Source of the DNA: Clostridia bacterium
GTDB taxonomy: Bacteria > Bacillota > Clostridia > Oscillospirales > CAG-272
Length of the DNA: 58,066 bases
NCBI GenBank assembly: GCA_017416185.1
Contig: JAFQDF010000044.1
Coordinates: 1 to 58,066, forward strand
Direction: 5' to 3'
Numbering within the stretch: position 1 is the stretch's first letter; every line of letters starts with the position of its first letter. The translations under genes were made by a program, and so were the position numbers. Below, piece by piece: positions 11,601-18,660 of the stretch. The notes below the pieces were generated by a model. That model did not search any database and was not told where the DNA came from. It saw nothing but the letters and a program-made list of their open reading frames with translations.

Positions 11601-14395
11601 CTTATGAGGATAAGACATACGATATCGTTGCAACCGACAAGGCAGGCAACGTAACCGAGATCTACACAGTTACCGTACCCGGCGATAAGACCGGACCTTC
11701 AATAACTGCAACAGATGATGAAGCAGCTGAAGGCGAAAACAACAACCTTAATGATGAAACAACTTACTACGATGAAGACGGTAAGGTAGAGATCACCATT
11801 GAGGCAAGCGACGACGAGTCCGGAATAAAGGAGATCACCTATACAATTTACGATAAAGACGGCAATGTTGTAGGTGAAGAGAATGTAATTTACGATCCCG
11901 AAAACAAGCCTGTTATCGAAACTACTGAGGACGGTGAGTATATTGTAACCGTAACAGTAACGGATAACGCAGGCAACAAGACAGAAGAAAAATTAGACAA
12001 GATCATCATTGATGTTACAGATCCCGTAATAGTAGTAACCGAGGATAACTGTAGCGGTGAAGATTACGTATACTGTGTACCCGAAAACAATACTATAACA
12101 GTTGAAGTACTTGAGAACAACGTAGAAAGCGTAATTGTCAAGGTCAACGGTGAAGTAAACAACGAGCTTACAGGCAAGGAGCTTGTACTTAGCGGTTCTG
12201 AGGAAGGTACCGAATACGAGATCACAGTTACAGACAAGGTTGGTCATACAAGCACAGTAACAGTAGTTATCTACAGCACACACGCTTGGAACAACGGTGA
12301 GGTAACATCCGAGCCCACCTGTCTTGGCACAGGTATTATGACATACACATGTACACGCTGCGGCGAGACCAGAACAGAGGTTATCCCTGCTACAGGACAT
12401 GATTGGGGCAAAGCAACATACAGTTGGTCGGATGACGGCAAGAGCTGTACCGCAACCAGAGTATGTAACAATGATATCTCTCACGTAGAGACAGCAAGTG
12501 CTGCTGTTACCGCTGAGCAGACCAAGGCTCCTACATGTGCAGTAATGGGTGAAACAACCTACACAGCAACATTTGAGGAAACCTGGGCAGAAGCTCAGAC
12601 CACTACAAGAGTTGATGTTGCAATTGATCCTACCAACCATAACGGACATCTCGTACAGGTAGCAGCAAAGACTCCCACTTGTACCGAGATCGGCTGGAAT
12701 GCATACGAGTATTGTACCGAGTGTACATACACAACCTACGAAGAGATTCCCGCAACGGATCATAATTGGGATGACGTAACATACACTTGGAGCGAAGACG
12801 GTAAGTCCTGCACAGCCAAGAGAGTATGTAAGAATGACGAGACTCACGTAGAGACAGCAACAGCTGTAGTTACAAGTGAAGTAACAACACCCGCAACTTG
12901 CGTTGACAAGGGAACAACAACCTACACAGCATCCTTCACCGTTGAATGGGCGCAGCCCCAGACAACTACAAGAGATGACGTAGCAAAGGATCCTCACAAC
13001 CATGCAGATATCGTAAAGGTAGAGGCAAAGGCTCCTACTTGTACAGAGATCGGTTGGAACGCATACGAGTACTGTACCGAATGCGATTACACAACCTACG
13101 AAGAGATTCCCGCAACGGATCATAATTGGGATGACGTAACATACACTTGGAGCGAAGACGGTAAGTCCTGCACAGCCAAGAGAGTATGTAAGAATGACGA
13201 GTCCCACGTAGAGACTGCAACAGCTGTAGTTACAAGTGAAGTAACAACACCCGCAACTTGCGTTGACAAGGGAACAACAACCTACACAGCATCCTTCACC
13301 GTTGAATGGGCGCAGCCCCAGACGACTACAAGAGATGATGTTGCAGAGGATTCCGATAACCACGTAGCTCTCGAGCAGGTAGAAGCTAAGGCTCCTACTT
13401 GTACAGAGATCGGTTGGAACGCATATGAGAAGTGTGACAAGTGTGGATATACCACATACGTTGAGCTTCCCGCAAATGGACATCCCAAAAAGCACGGTTT
13501 CAAAGAAGTGATCGTCAAAGAGATGACTGACAACAAGGACGGTACCTACAGCGACGGTTTATACTATGTAATTGAATACTGTACGGTTTGTGACCATGTA
13601 TTTAGCAAAAACGAATACAAGCTCCATCCCGTAGCACAGAATGTTGAATCCGGTAAGCTTTATACGACTGTAAATGAAGCACTCGAAGATGCTGAGGCAG
13701 GTAATACCGTAAAGATTCTCGAGAATATTCTCGATGAGGAACATGTACTTGCATTGACCGAAGGATACCTTGATCTTAACGGCTGGACACTTGAGACCTA
13801 TCATATCAGTACCGGTAAATTGACTCATATCATTGACTCCTCCGAGGGCAACAAGGGTCATCTTATCGTAAACGCCTCCAAACAGACCATTAATCCTTCG
13901 AACTGCGATCTTCCCGTATATGAAGCATACGAGCTTAACGGTGAAACAAGATACGGCTATCGTTTCTATGATAGTATTATTCTTCAGCAGCTTGATCCTA
14001 AGTTTGTTACAGATTCTCAAACAGGAGCAACATCTGTATCTCTTACCTTCAGACCTATCATCGAGGATTCCGGTACAACAATTGATCTCCTTGGTGACGG
14101 CGGAAATGACGAAAAACTTAAGATAGGTGTTGTATTTACTGTAACCGATGCAAACGGAGTTAAATCTGAGAAGATGCATTGGATCTGTCAGGATTCTCTT
14201 GTTGAGGTCGTTTACCAAAACACCAGAGCATTTATGGTAACACTTACAGGTCTTGAGAATTATGAAACAATAACTCTCGGATCGGTAATAATGTCTGATC
14301 TCGGCGTGGAAATGACTACATATGAGAAGGACGGAAAGATAATTTCAACAGTAAATACATATGATATTTCCACCGGAAAAACAGTTGAAGCGTAA
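2618..14395 (+). CDS. Giant secreted InlB/CxxC/Ig-repeat protein (3,925 aa)
   Basis: The chosen ATG at 2618 follows AAAGGAAA and begins a signal peptide (MSRFKRVLSFILTMVMLIG, Ala-rich cleavage region near residue 30); the frame extends 47 codons upstream without a good start. In order: a unique N-terminal region (to ~300); Listeria-Bacteroides (InlB B-type, PF09479-like) repeats ending in LYAEWK or IYAKWE at ~300-790 and ~1000-1960; a CxxC/LGH block ~795-995; Ig-like segment ~1960-2170; CxxC/LGH repeats ~2170-2650; further Ig-like repeats with DKAGNET-type motifs ~2650-3220; CxxC/LGH repeats ~3220-3630; and a C-terminal domain ~3660-3925 shared with the upstream giant. No anchor motif is visible, so release or non-covalent attachment is likely. 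InlB and Ig-like repeats are typical of surface adhesins; the actual role is inferred. The CxxC pairs could bind metal or form disulfides. The stop codon overlaps the ribosome site of the next gene. Confidence 0.9.
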   Translation: MSRFKRVLSFILTMVMLIGMIPPLGLELGAAYTITASHTAELVPQVKVDGEYQDLTRKRLRTFKINLNGGEYHYTRFEADNQSYDYQVPEEDLIIPDGFSGVIEVRMYRIGGTNNGFNMEGQYWDDYLGVPYIDGEIMCTRTPDMDELMVTLFNSVYYNGYSLEAWNMGSGNFQAYIGAVEFMEEGHDGGKVNHDTMNYFEDSVCPLKYVWNTTADKSVTLHPGPEGNGAEPVTVPIKVGNSLTAGYIERLLTNEEQIHDYYGFYPEGGPADQRIFLGWAESYNDAHHHTGKFYTYTNAAYDGEDGGDLYAIWGYPIMFDADGGVFKDSDTMLYENGADEYLTYVADYAEWMGEDTDPASMYRYVMPDWNGYTVEKTGARRVTNGAGPNGEGYYYGLIESDGKTFFTDEGYDQNLTIPPTGGAFYPSGNTNGATWAQFRCTDADDKNNPYSIEFPEFVAIWEPSVTYYPNGGTGEMPTDWLIWKGDKLYNYEDYVVRGCTYTKENAHFTGWNTKADGTGYAVEPGTVYNQLSSSDPIVLYAQWSDNSYTPDGNWTVTLDPDGGSMGSISGANGAMSDGKLVCPAEIGQTYGEIIGTLPTPTRDGYYFEGWWFEQDDVLYSTGSSAGNIHAFEYNGKMWYKYGIGWFLDTNAKFVAPQHVTFKAKWIAQPQVKNDGSGSYTMTFNPNGGTMITEKQFKISGGESYRNAMGGLYAVPMATRPGYTLEGWYWYQVNGKDNATPPAALLQPHLTMESAANHYDDAWDVSGITYVFKLSINETLGITSNFSLYANWVKIPHECVWTNIEVIPATCEAEGNYYQGCVCGATRNVTIPIKEHSYTIPWGVEKQATCTEPRIDIYLCDICKKATTTVETGEDLGGHIWGEWYYASEEDMPTCEGTGTQTRDCIRTNSAGFDMCDYQETQTVDPHGHDYVGSIVPAFCECEEVTLYICQYDPTHRYTEVTGNQAALGHIFGNPYDLGNGYTRTECIRESDGVNPDCPHYVDTPNRYNIIYDLVLPTATYGANTPYWHTYDTETVLVNPTAPNATFAGWYLDREYTQPITAIGAQDYKAPIKIYAKWELKIELYSATTKHHLYDDEGVSLGEGKNTTLTMVYGEDLRIPYRWWNNTNVFNGWTNAEIETLGQNAIIPGYAFTANARLTASYSVNKFPIVYHDVTLGGDITADTEYITNGDKLTQSITYNSTSKNITVVAPQRTGYVATMYKTFEAAQSGTGAFTAINQNSITSNNYPNDQIDVYVVWTVNSKTLTLGRTVSTAYFIVDEAGTKQTTARTVTHTYDKDTILKKDVSPTLSADFIDMYYQGYEFVGWNSGTTYNAGTRYSEDMFKIPANSVPMAAATTIYAEWKPNEFIVEYVMIDAQTGEHIVLTNENAASYGVTNWDKITDAMKTHTFGVASARIPTLARSGYTMTKWFYADNTALNGTYKDQLGASATYYNSPWHADNPKVELREDGKYYIVVHTTATLNAGYQIKLGVNGGKFVLDGVEDTTTRTVTHTSDKDTILNTAESNLSKDFDTIYRTGYEFVGWNDGTTYNAGNRYSSEMHKIPKWSVPVADTLYAEWKPNTFPIEYYIDEVLLTEDNYESFGMTKANFDSITAKHTHTYGTATADLVAPVRTGYTMSKWSYTPGGAAISGQDITAAYCSYDANGRDYVIKVYATSTPKPYTITLDDNGGIMTNAEGTVKGTLTFSHQNDVDSDLKTVLGDVTRVGYDFVGWNTGTTYNAGTRYSDQKYLMPAFSVPAADTLYAEWKPETYDIEYYVDGKLLTKELADELGIINYDAIVANSTHTYGVATVLTRVQRTGYTSTARWSYDPSGAPIIADHTITKTYCSYDANGEDFVIKVYSVTTPDDVRVVFRTPNGTSVGAANLNAYFGIDNAWPMVDYDQTYVLPTETLRPGYHLAGFYSDTACTKRIYEVNPADFITTYNQGTTYTDYNVYVKWEVEETTVPTGSIDLGVGATGVSTEFIKVDDIRYGIYAQSYPNVTIIGDKDTTNYVPPKVEYFLVENGAMTWDEVANVSEDRWIKAENGVPFSLEGTPDGEYIMYVRLTDDQGNVNFISSQRFVIDNVAPDFVELEGGEYCFNEDLESALAGGYTFTVVEKYPDKITINDDVQTFVQLQLENDYTLPGSEGGADYTVYAKDKAGNETTVTVKIYNCHDWCDWYVENAEDCLNDGNDRRDCQRCGEVETQVRPALGHEWGETTYTWSEDGKTCTATRVCSRSTTEFCTETVDANVTSEITIPATCVAKGTTTYTATFNVDWAQTQTIKKVDIEIAPDNHQLITHEAKAPTCTEIGWDAYVTCEREGCDHSTYVVKSAIGHDWNEGEITTHPTCVEKGEKLYTCNNDNSHTYTKEIEATGHTAGETVIENNVSSTCTTEGSYDEVVCCDVCGEELSRETVVVDKLGHTPGEKTIENEVEPTCTVDGSHDEVVYCKVCGEDVSRTKVTDEALGHDWNVETEYEWIADEDGKYIKCIATRVCARNCKEEGYTEISVDETITSAKVDSSCTVPGTITYTADFVEEGTDLTWTSTQTKVVNLELLDHIYDYIVEEVITEATCTTEGDRYDHYYCSVCKQNYETKEVKIPELGHKFYDGEKSEENPHGWYVYTPATFTQDGLERRDCLRHAQCGHYETRVISAKEDTSAPVISITDGIKNVSGDPSTEIFYKNDVAIILTATDPESGIDRATYTVTKNGVVIAENDTIDVVEGVANGFYTLSENAEYVITVNATNTDGDDSTLGTYTIIVDKVVPTVEPEATESFDEIKVKVEDKYLDKVVVIANGEEVEYTPDENGYITIPDSDSETTYYTIVATDKAGNETKVSVTVKFDGEEPVPSITTDLENVNHNDGEADYTNDSDVVIIITAEDNEGGSGVDHIDYVITDENGNVVEKGVYDENNKPVLDKEGKYTVYATATDAQGNTTNTPVYIDVIVVDYTIPVINSTTNGDRSVTVNVTDNNGYVTATVNGTEVTLDENGNYIIPANNAYEDKTYDIVATDKAGNVTEIYTVTVPGDKTGPSITATDDEAAEGENNNLNDETTYYDEDGKVEITIEASDDESGIKEITYTIYDKDGNVVGEENVIYDPENKPVIETTEDGEYIVTVTVTDNAGNKTEEKLDKIIIDVTDPVIVVTEDNCSGEDYVYCVPENNTITVEVLENNVESVIVKVNGEVNNELTGKELVLSGSEEGTEYEITVTDKVGHTSTVTVVIYSTHAWNNGEVTSEPTCLGTGIMTYTCTRCGETRTEVIPATGHDWGKATYSWSDDGKSCTATRVCNNDISHVETASAAVTAEQTKAPTCAVMGETTYTATFEETWAEAQTTTRVDVAIDPTNHNGHLVQVAAKTPTCTEIGWNAYEYCTECTYTTYEEIPATDHNWDDVTYTWSEDGKSCTAKRVCKNDETHVETATAVVTSEVTTPATCVDKGTTTYTASFTVEWAQPQTTTRDDVAKDPHNHADIVKVEAKAPTCTEIGWNAYEYCTECDYTTYEEIPATDHNWDDVTYTWSEDGKSCTAKRVCKNDESHVETATAVVTSEVTTPATCVDKGTTTYTASFTVEWAQPQTTTRDDVAEDSDNHVALEQVEAKAPTCTEIGWNAYEKCDKCGYTTYVELPANGHPKKHGFKEVIVKEMTDNKDGTYSDGLYYVIEYCTVCDHVFSKNEYKLHPVAQNVESGKLYTTVNEALEDAEAGNTVKILENILDEEHVLALTEGYLDLNGWTLETYHISTGKLTHIIDSSEGNKGHLIVNASKQTINPSNCDLPVYEAYELNGETRYGYRFYDSIILQQLDPKFVTDSQTGATSVSLTFRPIIEDSGTTIDLLGDGGNDEKLKIGVVFTVTDANGVKSEKMHWICQDSLVEVVYQNTRAFMVTLTGLENYETITLGSVIMSDLGVEMTTYEKDGKIISTVNTYDISTGKTVEA
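12730..13350 (+). repeat. Near-identical 360-bp tandem repeat inside the giant gene
   Basis: About 260 bases from 12731 recur almost without change 360 bases later (from 13091), encoding two 120-residue CxxC/TWSEDGKSC units. The rest of the gene's repeats have diverged much more, so this pair is a recent duplication or is kept alike by gene conversion. Confidence 0.85.
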
Positions 14396-14409
14396 GGAGG
14401 TTGATTATT

Positions 14410-14571
14410 ATTAAGAAAGTTTATATAAAACCCGAGCTTGATTTAATCGACCTTGCAGCTAAGGAATTCCTTATGAACGGAGGCTCTCCCGAGCCTATAC
14501 TTGATGACCCCTTTGGTCTCGGTATAGGCGGCTGGGATACCGACGTTTCCTTACCCGAGGGTTGGATGTAA
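14410..14571 (+). CDS. 53-residue conserved peptide, cassette copy 2 (apparent ATT start)
   Basis: This is the second copy of the peptide at 1392-1553, with the same 53-codon length. Differences are conservative (IRPELEL to IKPELDL; NGES to NGGS; GVGG to GIGG), and the C-terminus DTDVSLPEGWM is unchanged. AAGGAGG precedes it at the same distance, but the codon aligned with the ATG of copy 1 is ATT (14410); TTG at 14401 is in frame but touches the ribosome site. Either a rare ATT start is used, expression is lowered, or a start has been lost recently. Conservation of the frame argues against simple decay. It follows the stop of the giant gene by 14 bases. Confidence 0.65.
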   Translation: MKKVYIKPELDLIDLAAKEFLMNGGSPEPILDDPFGLGIGGWDTDVSLPEGWM

Positions 14572-14645
14572 CGGCACGGTGCCGTTCCCATACTTCGCGT
14601 GAAATAACTGTAAACCCCACTCTCATCACACGAGGGTGGGGTTTT
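14570..14645 (+). terminator. Post-stop hairpin plus intrinsic terminator of cassette 2
   Basis: A hairpin AACGGCA/TGCCGTT (14570-14586) starts at the peptide stop, followed by CCCCACTCTC / GAGGGTGGGG (14615-14641) and TTTT. Compared with cassette 1, the first stem shows a compensatory A-T to C-G change. Confidence 0.85.
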
Positions 14646-14722
14646 AGTATTTAACAGAAGCTTTCTCAATGACAGCGTTCTGCGAGGAAACGGATATTAT
14701 ATCATTTATTTCATAAAAACTA

Positions 14723-14751
14723 TTGACAAATATTCATATTCGTGCTATAAT
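14723..14751 (+). promoter_or_regulatory. Consensus sigma-A promoter of the amino-acid ABC operon
   Basis: TTGACA (14723-14728), 17 bases, TATAAT (14746-14751) with TGC in front (extended -10). The start of the lipoprotein gene is 45 bases further on. Confidence 0.85.
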
Positions 14752-14795
14752 TCTTTCATAATTTACCAAGCTAAAGCGATAAAGGAGATTTAATT

Positions 14796-15614
14796 ATGAA
14801 AAAGTTTTTAGCATTACTTATTTGCGCTATGATGGTATTCACTATGTTCGCATGTCAGCAGGCACCCGCAGTTGACGATTCCGCAGACACAAACGATGCA
14901 GCAGATGCAGTTACAGGCGACGTTGCAACGGTCAAGGATGCAGGAAAGCTCGTTGTAGGTATGACCGATTACGCACCTATGAACTATAAGGACGATAACG
15001 GCGAATGGACCGGCTTTGATACAGAATTTGCAGAAGCATACGCAGCAAAGCTCGGCGTTGACGTAGAGTTCATCATCATCGACTGGGATAACAAGTATAC
15101 CGAGCTTGAGGCTAAGTCTATCGACTGTATCTGGAACGGTATGACCATCACCGAGGAAGGCAAGCTCAACGCTTCCATCTCCAACCCCTACGTAAAGAAC
15201 GCACAGGTAGTCGTTATGGCAAACGATAAGGTTGCAGATTACGCTGACACCGCTTCTATGGCAGATCTCAGCTTCGCAGTTGAGAACGGCTCTGCAGGTG
15301 CTGATGCCGCAACCGAGGCAGGCTTTGAGGACGTTATCGCAGTTCAGGATCAGGCAGCAGCTCTTCTTGAGGTTGCATCCGGCTCCGTTGATGCTTGCAT
15401 CATAGATATCACTATGGCTAACGCAATGACGGGAGAAGGCACAAGCTATGCTGATTACGGTTACTCCGTAGAGCTTTCCGCAGAGGAATACGGCGTTGCA
15501 TTCCGCAAGAATTCTGATATGACCGCTGATTTCAACGCATTTATGGCAGAGGCTATGGCAGACGGTACTCTTGATGCTCTTGCAGAGAAGTACGAACTGA
15601 CACTTGTAAAATAA
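14796..15614 (+). CDS. Amino-acid ABC transporter substrate-binding lipoprotein
   Basis: This 272-residue protein captures an amino acid outside the membrane and delivers it to the permease encoded next. The N-terminus is a lipoprotein signal (KKFLALLICAMMVFTMFAC; Cys20 in a lipobox), then a low-complexity Asp/Ala linker. From residue ~45 it follows the SBP_bac_3 family pattern: VGMTDYAPMNY, WTGFDTEFAEAYA, the IDCIWNGMT segment and a C-terminal FNAFMAEAMADGTLDALAEKY helix. The ribosome site is AAAGGAG and the promoter lies just upstream. Polar amino acids (glutamine, cystine or arginine type) are typical of the family; the exact ligand cannot be read from the sequence. The permease and ATPase genes follow after a hairpin-rich gap. 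Confidence 0.92.
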   Translation: MKKFLALLICAMMVFTMFACQQAPAVDDSADTNDAADAVTGDVATVKDAGKLVVGMTDYAPMNYKDDNGEWTGFDTEFAEAYAAKLGVDVEFIIIDWDNKYTELEAKSIDCIWNGMTITEEGKLNASISNPYVKNAQVVVMANDKVADYADTASMADLSFAVENGSAGADAATEAGFEDVIAVQDQAAALLEVASGSVDACIIDITMANAMTGEGTSYADYGYSVELSAEEYGVAFRKNSDMTADFNAFMAEAMADGTLDALAEKYELTLVK

Positions 15615-15726
15615 GGGGCGCAGTGCCCCGGCTATAATCGGGTCCTTCGTTGTGCGAAGCATATAATTCAGCTCCCGATTTCTTATAAGATAAACCTTAC
15701 CGACAGAGCAAAACTGCTCTGTCGGT
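15614..15726 (+). promoter_or_regulatory. Hairpins between binding-protein and permease genes
   Basis: The 140-base gap holds GGGGCGC/GTGCCCC (about 15615-15628) and a perfect 12-bp stem ACCGACAGAGCA / TGCTCTGTCGGT (15699-15726) with no T-tract. Such gaps usually cause partial termination or protect the upstream mRNA, giving more binding protein than permease; here that is inference. Confidence 0.6.
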
Positions 15727-15754
15727 ATGTGTGTGAAAGGACAATTTATACATA

Positions 15755-16510
15755 ATGTTTTGGAAAGTAACCTTAAGCCTTCTTGAAGGCTTCGGCAAGA
15801 CCTTGGAGCTTTTCGGAGTGACCTTGCTTTTTGCCTTACCTCTCGGACTGATCTTCAGCTTTGCTTCTATGTCAAAGTTCAAGCCCTTAAAATGGCTTAT
15901 GAAGATCTTTATCTGGATCATCCGCGGAACACCCCTTATGCTCCAGCTTATTATAATATATTACGGCCCCGGACTTTTAGGGGCTTGGGCAACTAAGGTT
16001 CTCGCCGCCAATCCCACGATGACCTTATTTGTTCCTAACTTTTTCCTTGACGGCATTGAACAGATCTGTCTTGGGGTTATGACCTGGCTTTCGGGTTGGA
16101 GCGTATGGGACAGATTTTTTGCAGTTTCGGTGGCGTTCGTTATAAACTACGCCTGTTATTTCTCCGAGATATACCGAGGCGGTATCGAGTCTATCTCCAA
16201 CGGACAGTACGAAGCGGGACAGGTACTGGGCATGACCAAGATACAGGTGTTTTTCCGCGTCGTGCTGCTGCAGGTTGTTAAACGTATCATTCCTCCTATG
16301 TCCAACGAGATAATCACCCTTGTCAAGGACACATCTCTTGCCCGTATGATCTCGGTATATGAGATAATCTGGGCGGGACAGGCGTTTATCAAGTCGGACG
16401 GACTTCTCTGGCCTCTGTTCTACACAGGCGCATTCTATCTTATCTTCAACGGTATATTGACCGTGCTTTTCGGCAAGCTTGAGAAGAAATTAGATTATTT
16501 CAGAGGTTAA
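15755..16510 (+). CDS. Amino-acid ABC transporter permease
   Basis: This 251-residue inner-membrane protein forms the channel of the importer. Family features are the early [19 protein letters not shown] membrane helix, the RGTPLMLQL segment, and the ATPase-docking EAA loop ([21 protein letters not shown], about residues 152-172). About five or six membrane segments are visible, and the [13 protein letters not shown] motif is typical of the HisM/GlnP type. It carries a somewhat extended loop (residues ~68-110) compared with the usual ~220 residues. An AAAGGA ribosome site precedes it. The ATPase gene starts 2 bases after its stop. Confidence 0.92.
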   Translation: MFWKVTLSLLEGFGKTLELFGVTLLFALPLGLIFSFASMSKFKPLKWLMKIFIWIIRGTPLMLQLIIIYYGPGLLGAWATKVLAANPTMTLFVPNFFLDGIEQICLGVMTWLSGWSVWDRFFAVSVAFVINYACYFSEIYRGGIESISNGQYEAGQVLGMTKIQVFFRVVLLQVVKRIIPPMSNEIITLVKDTSLARMISVYEIIWAGQAFIKSDGLLWPLFYTGAFYLIFNGILTVLFGKLEKKLDYFRG

Positions 16511-16512
16511 TT

Positions 16513-17310
16513 ATGGCAATGCTTGAAGTTAAAAATATATATAAATCCTTCGGCAAAAACGAAGTCTTAAAGGGAATTAATTTCGAACTGCCTGAAGGAA
16601 AGGTGATCTCTGTTATCGGCTCGTCGGGAAGCGGCAAGACTACGCTGCTTCGCTGTATTACAGGTCTTGAGACAGCCGATTCCGGAACGATAACCGTTGA
16701 CGGTCACATTACCTTTAACGGCGATGAGAAGATAAAGCTCACAAAGAAGGAAAAACGCGAAAATCAGCTTGCGACAGGGCTTGTTTTTCAGTCCTTTAAC
16801 CTCTTTCCGCAGTATACGGTTCTTGACAACGTTCTATTAGCCAAGAGGCTTATTTTAAAGGAAGAGCTAAAGGCAAATAAGGCAACTTCTGCCGAAAAGA
16901 AGGCGGCATATGTTGCAATGGTCGAGGAGGCAAAGAAGATCATCGCAAGCGTAGGTCTGTCAGAGAAGTTAGACTCCTACCCTTGTCAGCTATCGGGCGG
17001 TCAGCAGCAGCGTGTTGCCATAGCACGAGCATTGATAATGTCCCCTAAGGTGCTTTGCTTTGACGAGCCGACCTCCGCTCTTGACCCCGAGATAACGGGC
17101 GAGGTGCTGAAGGTTATCGGTAATCTTGCAAAGCAGGGAAGAACGATGCTTATCGTAACCCACGAGATGGGCTTTGCACGTGAAGTATCCGACGAGGTCA
17201 TCTTTATGGATAAGGGCGTTATTGCCGAGCAGGGCGATCCCAAGGATATATTTGACAGTCCCAAGACGGACAGACTTGCTCACTTTTTAAATGCAATGCT
17301 GAAGGCGTGA
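16513..17310 (+). CDS. Amino-acid ABC transporter ATP-binding protein (GlnQ-like)
   Basis: This 265-residue ATPase drives the importer. It shows Walker [10 protein letters not shown] (about residues 36-44), the Q-loop [16 protein letters not shown], the signature [15 protein letters not shown], Walker [15 protein letters not shown] and the switch His in VTHEMGF. An insertion of about 20 Lys/Ala-rich residues lies between the Q-loop and the signature ([15 protein letters not shown]), making it longer than the usual ~240. It is the third gene of the transporter operon, and a HAD hydrolase follows after 4 bases. Confidence 0.95.
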   Translation: MAMLEVKNIYKSFGKNEVLKGINFELPEGKVISVIGSSGSGKTTLLRCITGLETADSGTITVDGHITFNGDEKIKLTKKEKRENQLATGLVFQSFNLFPQYTVLDNVLLAKRLILKEELKANKATSAEKKAAYVAMVEEAKKIIASVGLSEKLDSYPCQLSGGQQQRVAIARALIMSPKVLCFDEPTSALDPEITGEVLKVIGNLAKQGRTMLIVTHEMGFAREVSDEVIFMDKGVIAEQGDPKDIFDSPKTDRLAHFLNAMLKA

Positions 17311-17314
17311 CAAT

Positions 17315-17977
17315 ATGAAATATACTACCATCCTGTTCGATTCGGACGATACGCTGCTTGATTTTAAGGCGAGTGAAAGACAGGCCATATACAGAGCGTT
17401 TGAACTTGCAAATCTACCCTTTGATGAGGAAATAAGAGCCGTATACAGCGAGATAAATCACGGTCTCTGGAAAGCTCTTGAGCGGGCAGAGATCAGTACC
17501 GAGGAGCTGCTTTGCGAGAGATTTCGCCGTCTCTTTGAGCGTTACTGCTATGATTATGATCCGTCTGCGATGAACGATCTGTATTTCAACTGCCTTTCGG
17601 AAACCGCCTTTACGATGCAGGGCGCCGTTGAGGTTTTGGAATACCTATCCGGCAGATATGAGCTTGATATCATAACCAACGGAGTGGGCTATATACAGAC
17701 CGCGAGACTCGGAAATGCCGATATACGAAAATATATCAAGCACCTGTTCATTTCGGGTGAGATCGGAATATCAAAGCCGCATAAGGGCTTTTTCGATTAC
17801 GTGCTTTCTCATATCGACGAAAAGGATAAGTCGAAAATTCTTGTTATCGGTGACAGCCTTACCTCGGATATCAAGGGAGCGATTAATGCAGGGCTTGACT
17901 CTGTTTATATTGGTGAAGGCGAAAGTCAAGCAACGTATTGCGTTAGTAATATACTTGAATTGAAGAACATTTTATAA
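17315..17977 (+). CDS. HAD-family phosphatase, YjjG-like
   Basis: This 220-residue enzyme is a haloacid-dehalogenase-type phosphatase. Motif I is FDSDDTLLDF (catalytic Asp9 and Asp11), motif II IITNGV, motif III the Lys in SKPHKGFF, and motif IV VIGDSLTSDIKGA. Length and motif I fit the YjjG group, which removes phosphate from non-canonical pyrimidine nucleotides; the substrate is not proven here. It is the last gene of the ABC operon, separated by 4 bases, though no functional link is evident. Its stop codon lies in a GTGCAAA-type heptamer repeat. Confidence 0.88.
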   Translation: MKYTTILFDSDDTLLDFKASERQAIYRAFELANLPFDEEIRAVYSEINHGLWKALERAEISTEELLCERFRRLFERYCYDYDPSAMNDLYFNCLSETAFTMQGAVEVLEYLSGRYELDIITNGVGYIQTARLGNADIRKYIKHLFISGEIGISKPHKGFFDYVLSHIDEKDKSKILVIGDSLTSDIKGAINAGLDSVYIGEGESQATYCVSNILELKNIL

Positions 17978-18018
17978 GTGCAAAGTGCAAAGTTAATGAA
18001 GAAAACCGTTGCTTTTGG
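17976..18018. repeat. AAGTGCA heptamers with a hairpin terminator
   Basis: Two AAGTGCA units (17976-17989) are followed by AAGTTAATGAAG and the hairpin GAAAACCGTTGC / GGCAACGGTTTTC. The hairpin probably ends transcription of both the + strand operon and the convergent − strand gene. Confidence 0.7.
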
Positions 18019-18027
18019 CAACGGTTT

Positions 18028-18546
18028 TCATTTGTTTATAAACTTAAATCTTTTTCTCAGCTTAAAGAGATACAGGCTTATGAGCCTTGTTACGGCAATA
18101 TCATAGAGGATGAACGTAATATTACAAACACCGTATACAATAAGGGAAAAATCAATCTCCTCTGCGGGAATACCAAGAATAAATCTTGATGCGGCGATAA
18201 TGCCGGTCAGCACAAGATTGAACAAAACAAGCTTGAAACACCAAGCCGCAATTTTTGGTAATCTCTCGATATAGCTTTTAAGTATGGGATAGATACCGCA
18301 GAACAAGGCGAATACCAAAGCTCCGAATTTATCAGGCAGCATCAGCAGAGAAATAAATGATACTACCAGCCATACGAGATAGGGATAATATCCACCCAAC
18401 TCTATCACGCAGAATATTATAATAAGGGAAGCCGCCGCAGCACAAGAAAGATCCAGTACCGTTATAACAGAGCCCAAAAGCAGTATTATAAAGCACAGTG
18501 CAGACATAACAGCAGCAAGAGATAATTGTTTGGTTTTTTTATTCAT
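18028..18546 (-). CDS. Small polytopic membrane protein
   Basis: The 172-residue protein has five or six hydrophobic segments and a short Lys-rich N- and C-terminus. The opening KKTKQLSLAAVMSALCFIIL is like the first helix of many ECF-transporter S components and related unknown membrane proteins, but no specificity motif is recognised. It lies about 100 bases downstream of the J-domain gene on the same strand, with a hairpin and heptamer repeat between. Function unknown. Confidence 0.75.
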   Translation of the reverse strand: MNKKTKQLSLAAVMSALCFIILLLGSVITVLDLSCAAAASLIIIFCVIELGGYYPYLVWLVVSFISLLMLPDKFGALVFALFCGIYPILKSYIERLPKIAAWCFKLVLFNLVLTGIIAASRFILGIPAEEIDFSLIVYGVCNITFILYDIAVTRLISLYLFKLRKRFKFINK

Positions 18547-18580
18547 AACATATTTGATTCGTAATTCTTAATTAAATGTA

Positions 18581-18660
18581 GAAAATCGTTCACTTTGTGA
18601 ACGGTTTTCCTCCATAACTTTGCACTTTGCACTTGATAAGATGCTTAACAGCATCTTATC
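18581..18660. repeat. Hairpin, heptamers, hairpin (TGCACTT family)
   Basis: A hairpin GAAAATCGTTCAC / GTGAACGGTTTTC (18581-18609), period-7 units ATAACTT, TGCACTT, TGCACTT (18614-18634) and a hairpin GATAAGATGC / GCATCTTATC (18635-18660) lie side by side. The second hairpin contains the stop codon of the J-domain gene. Confidence 0.7.

Noticed and set aside
11993..13495. A 500-codon open frame on the minus strand within the giant gene
   Set aside because: It is antisense to a well-supported repeat region, its Cys-rich translation only mirrors the codon pattern of the CxxC repeats, and it lacks a ribosome site.
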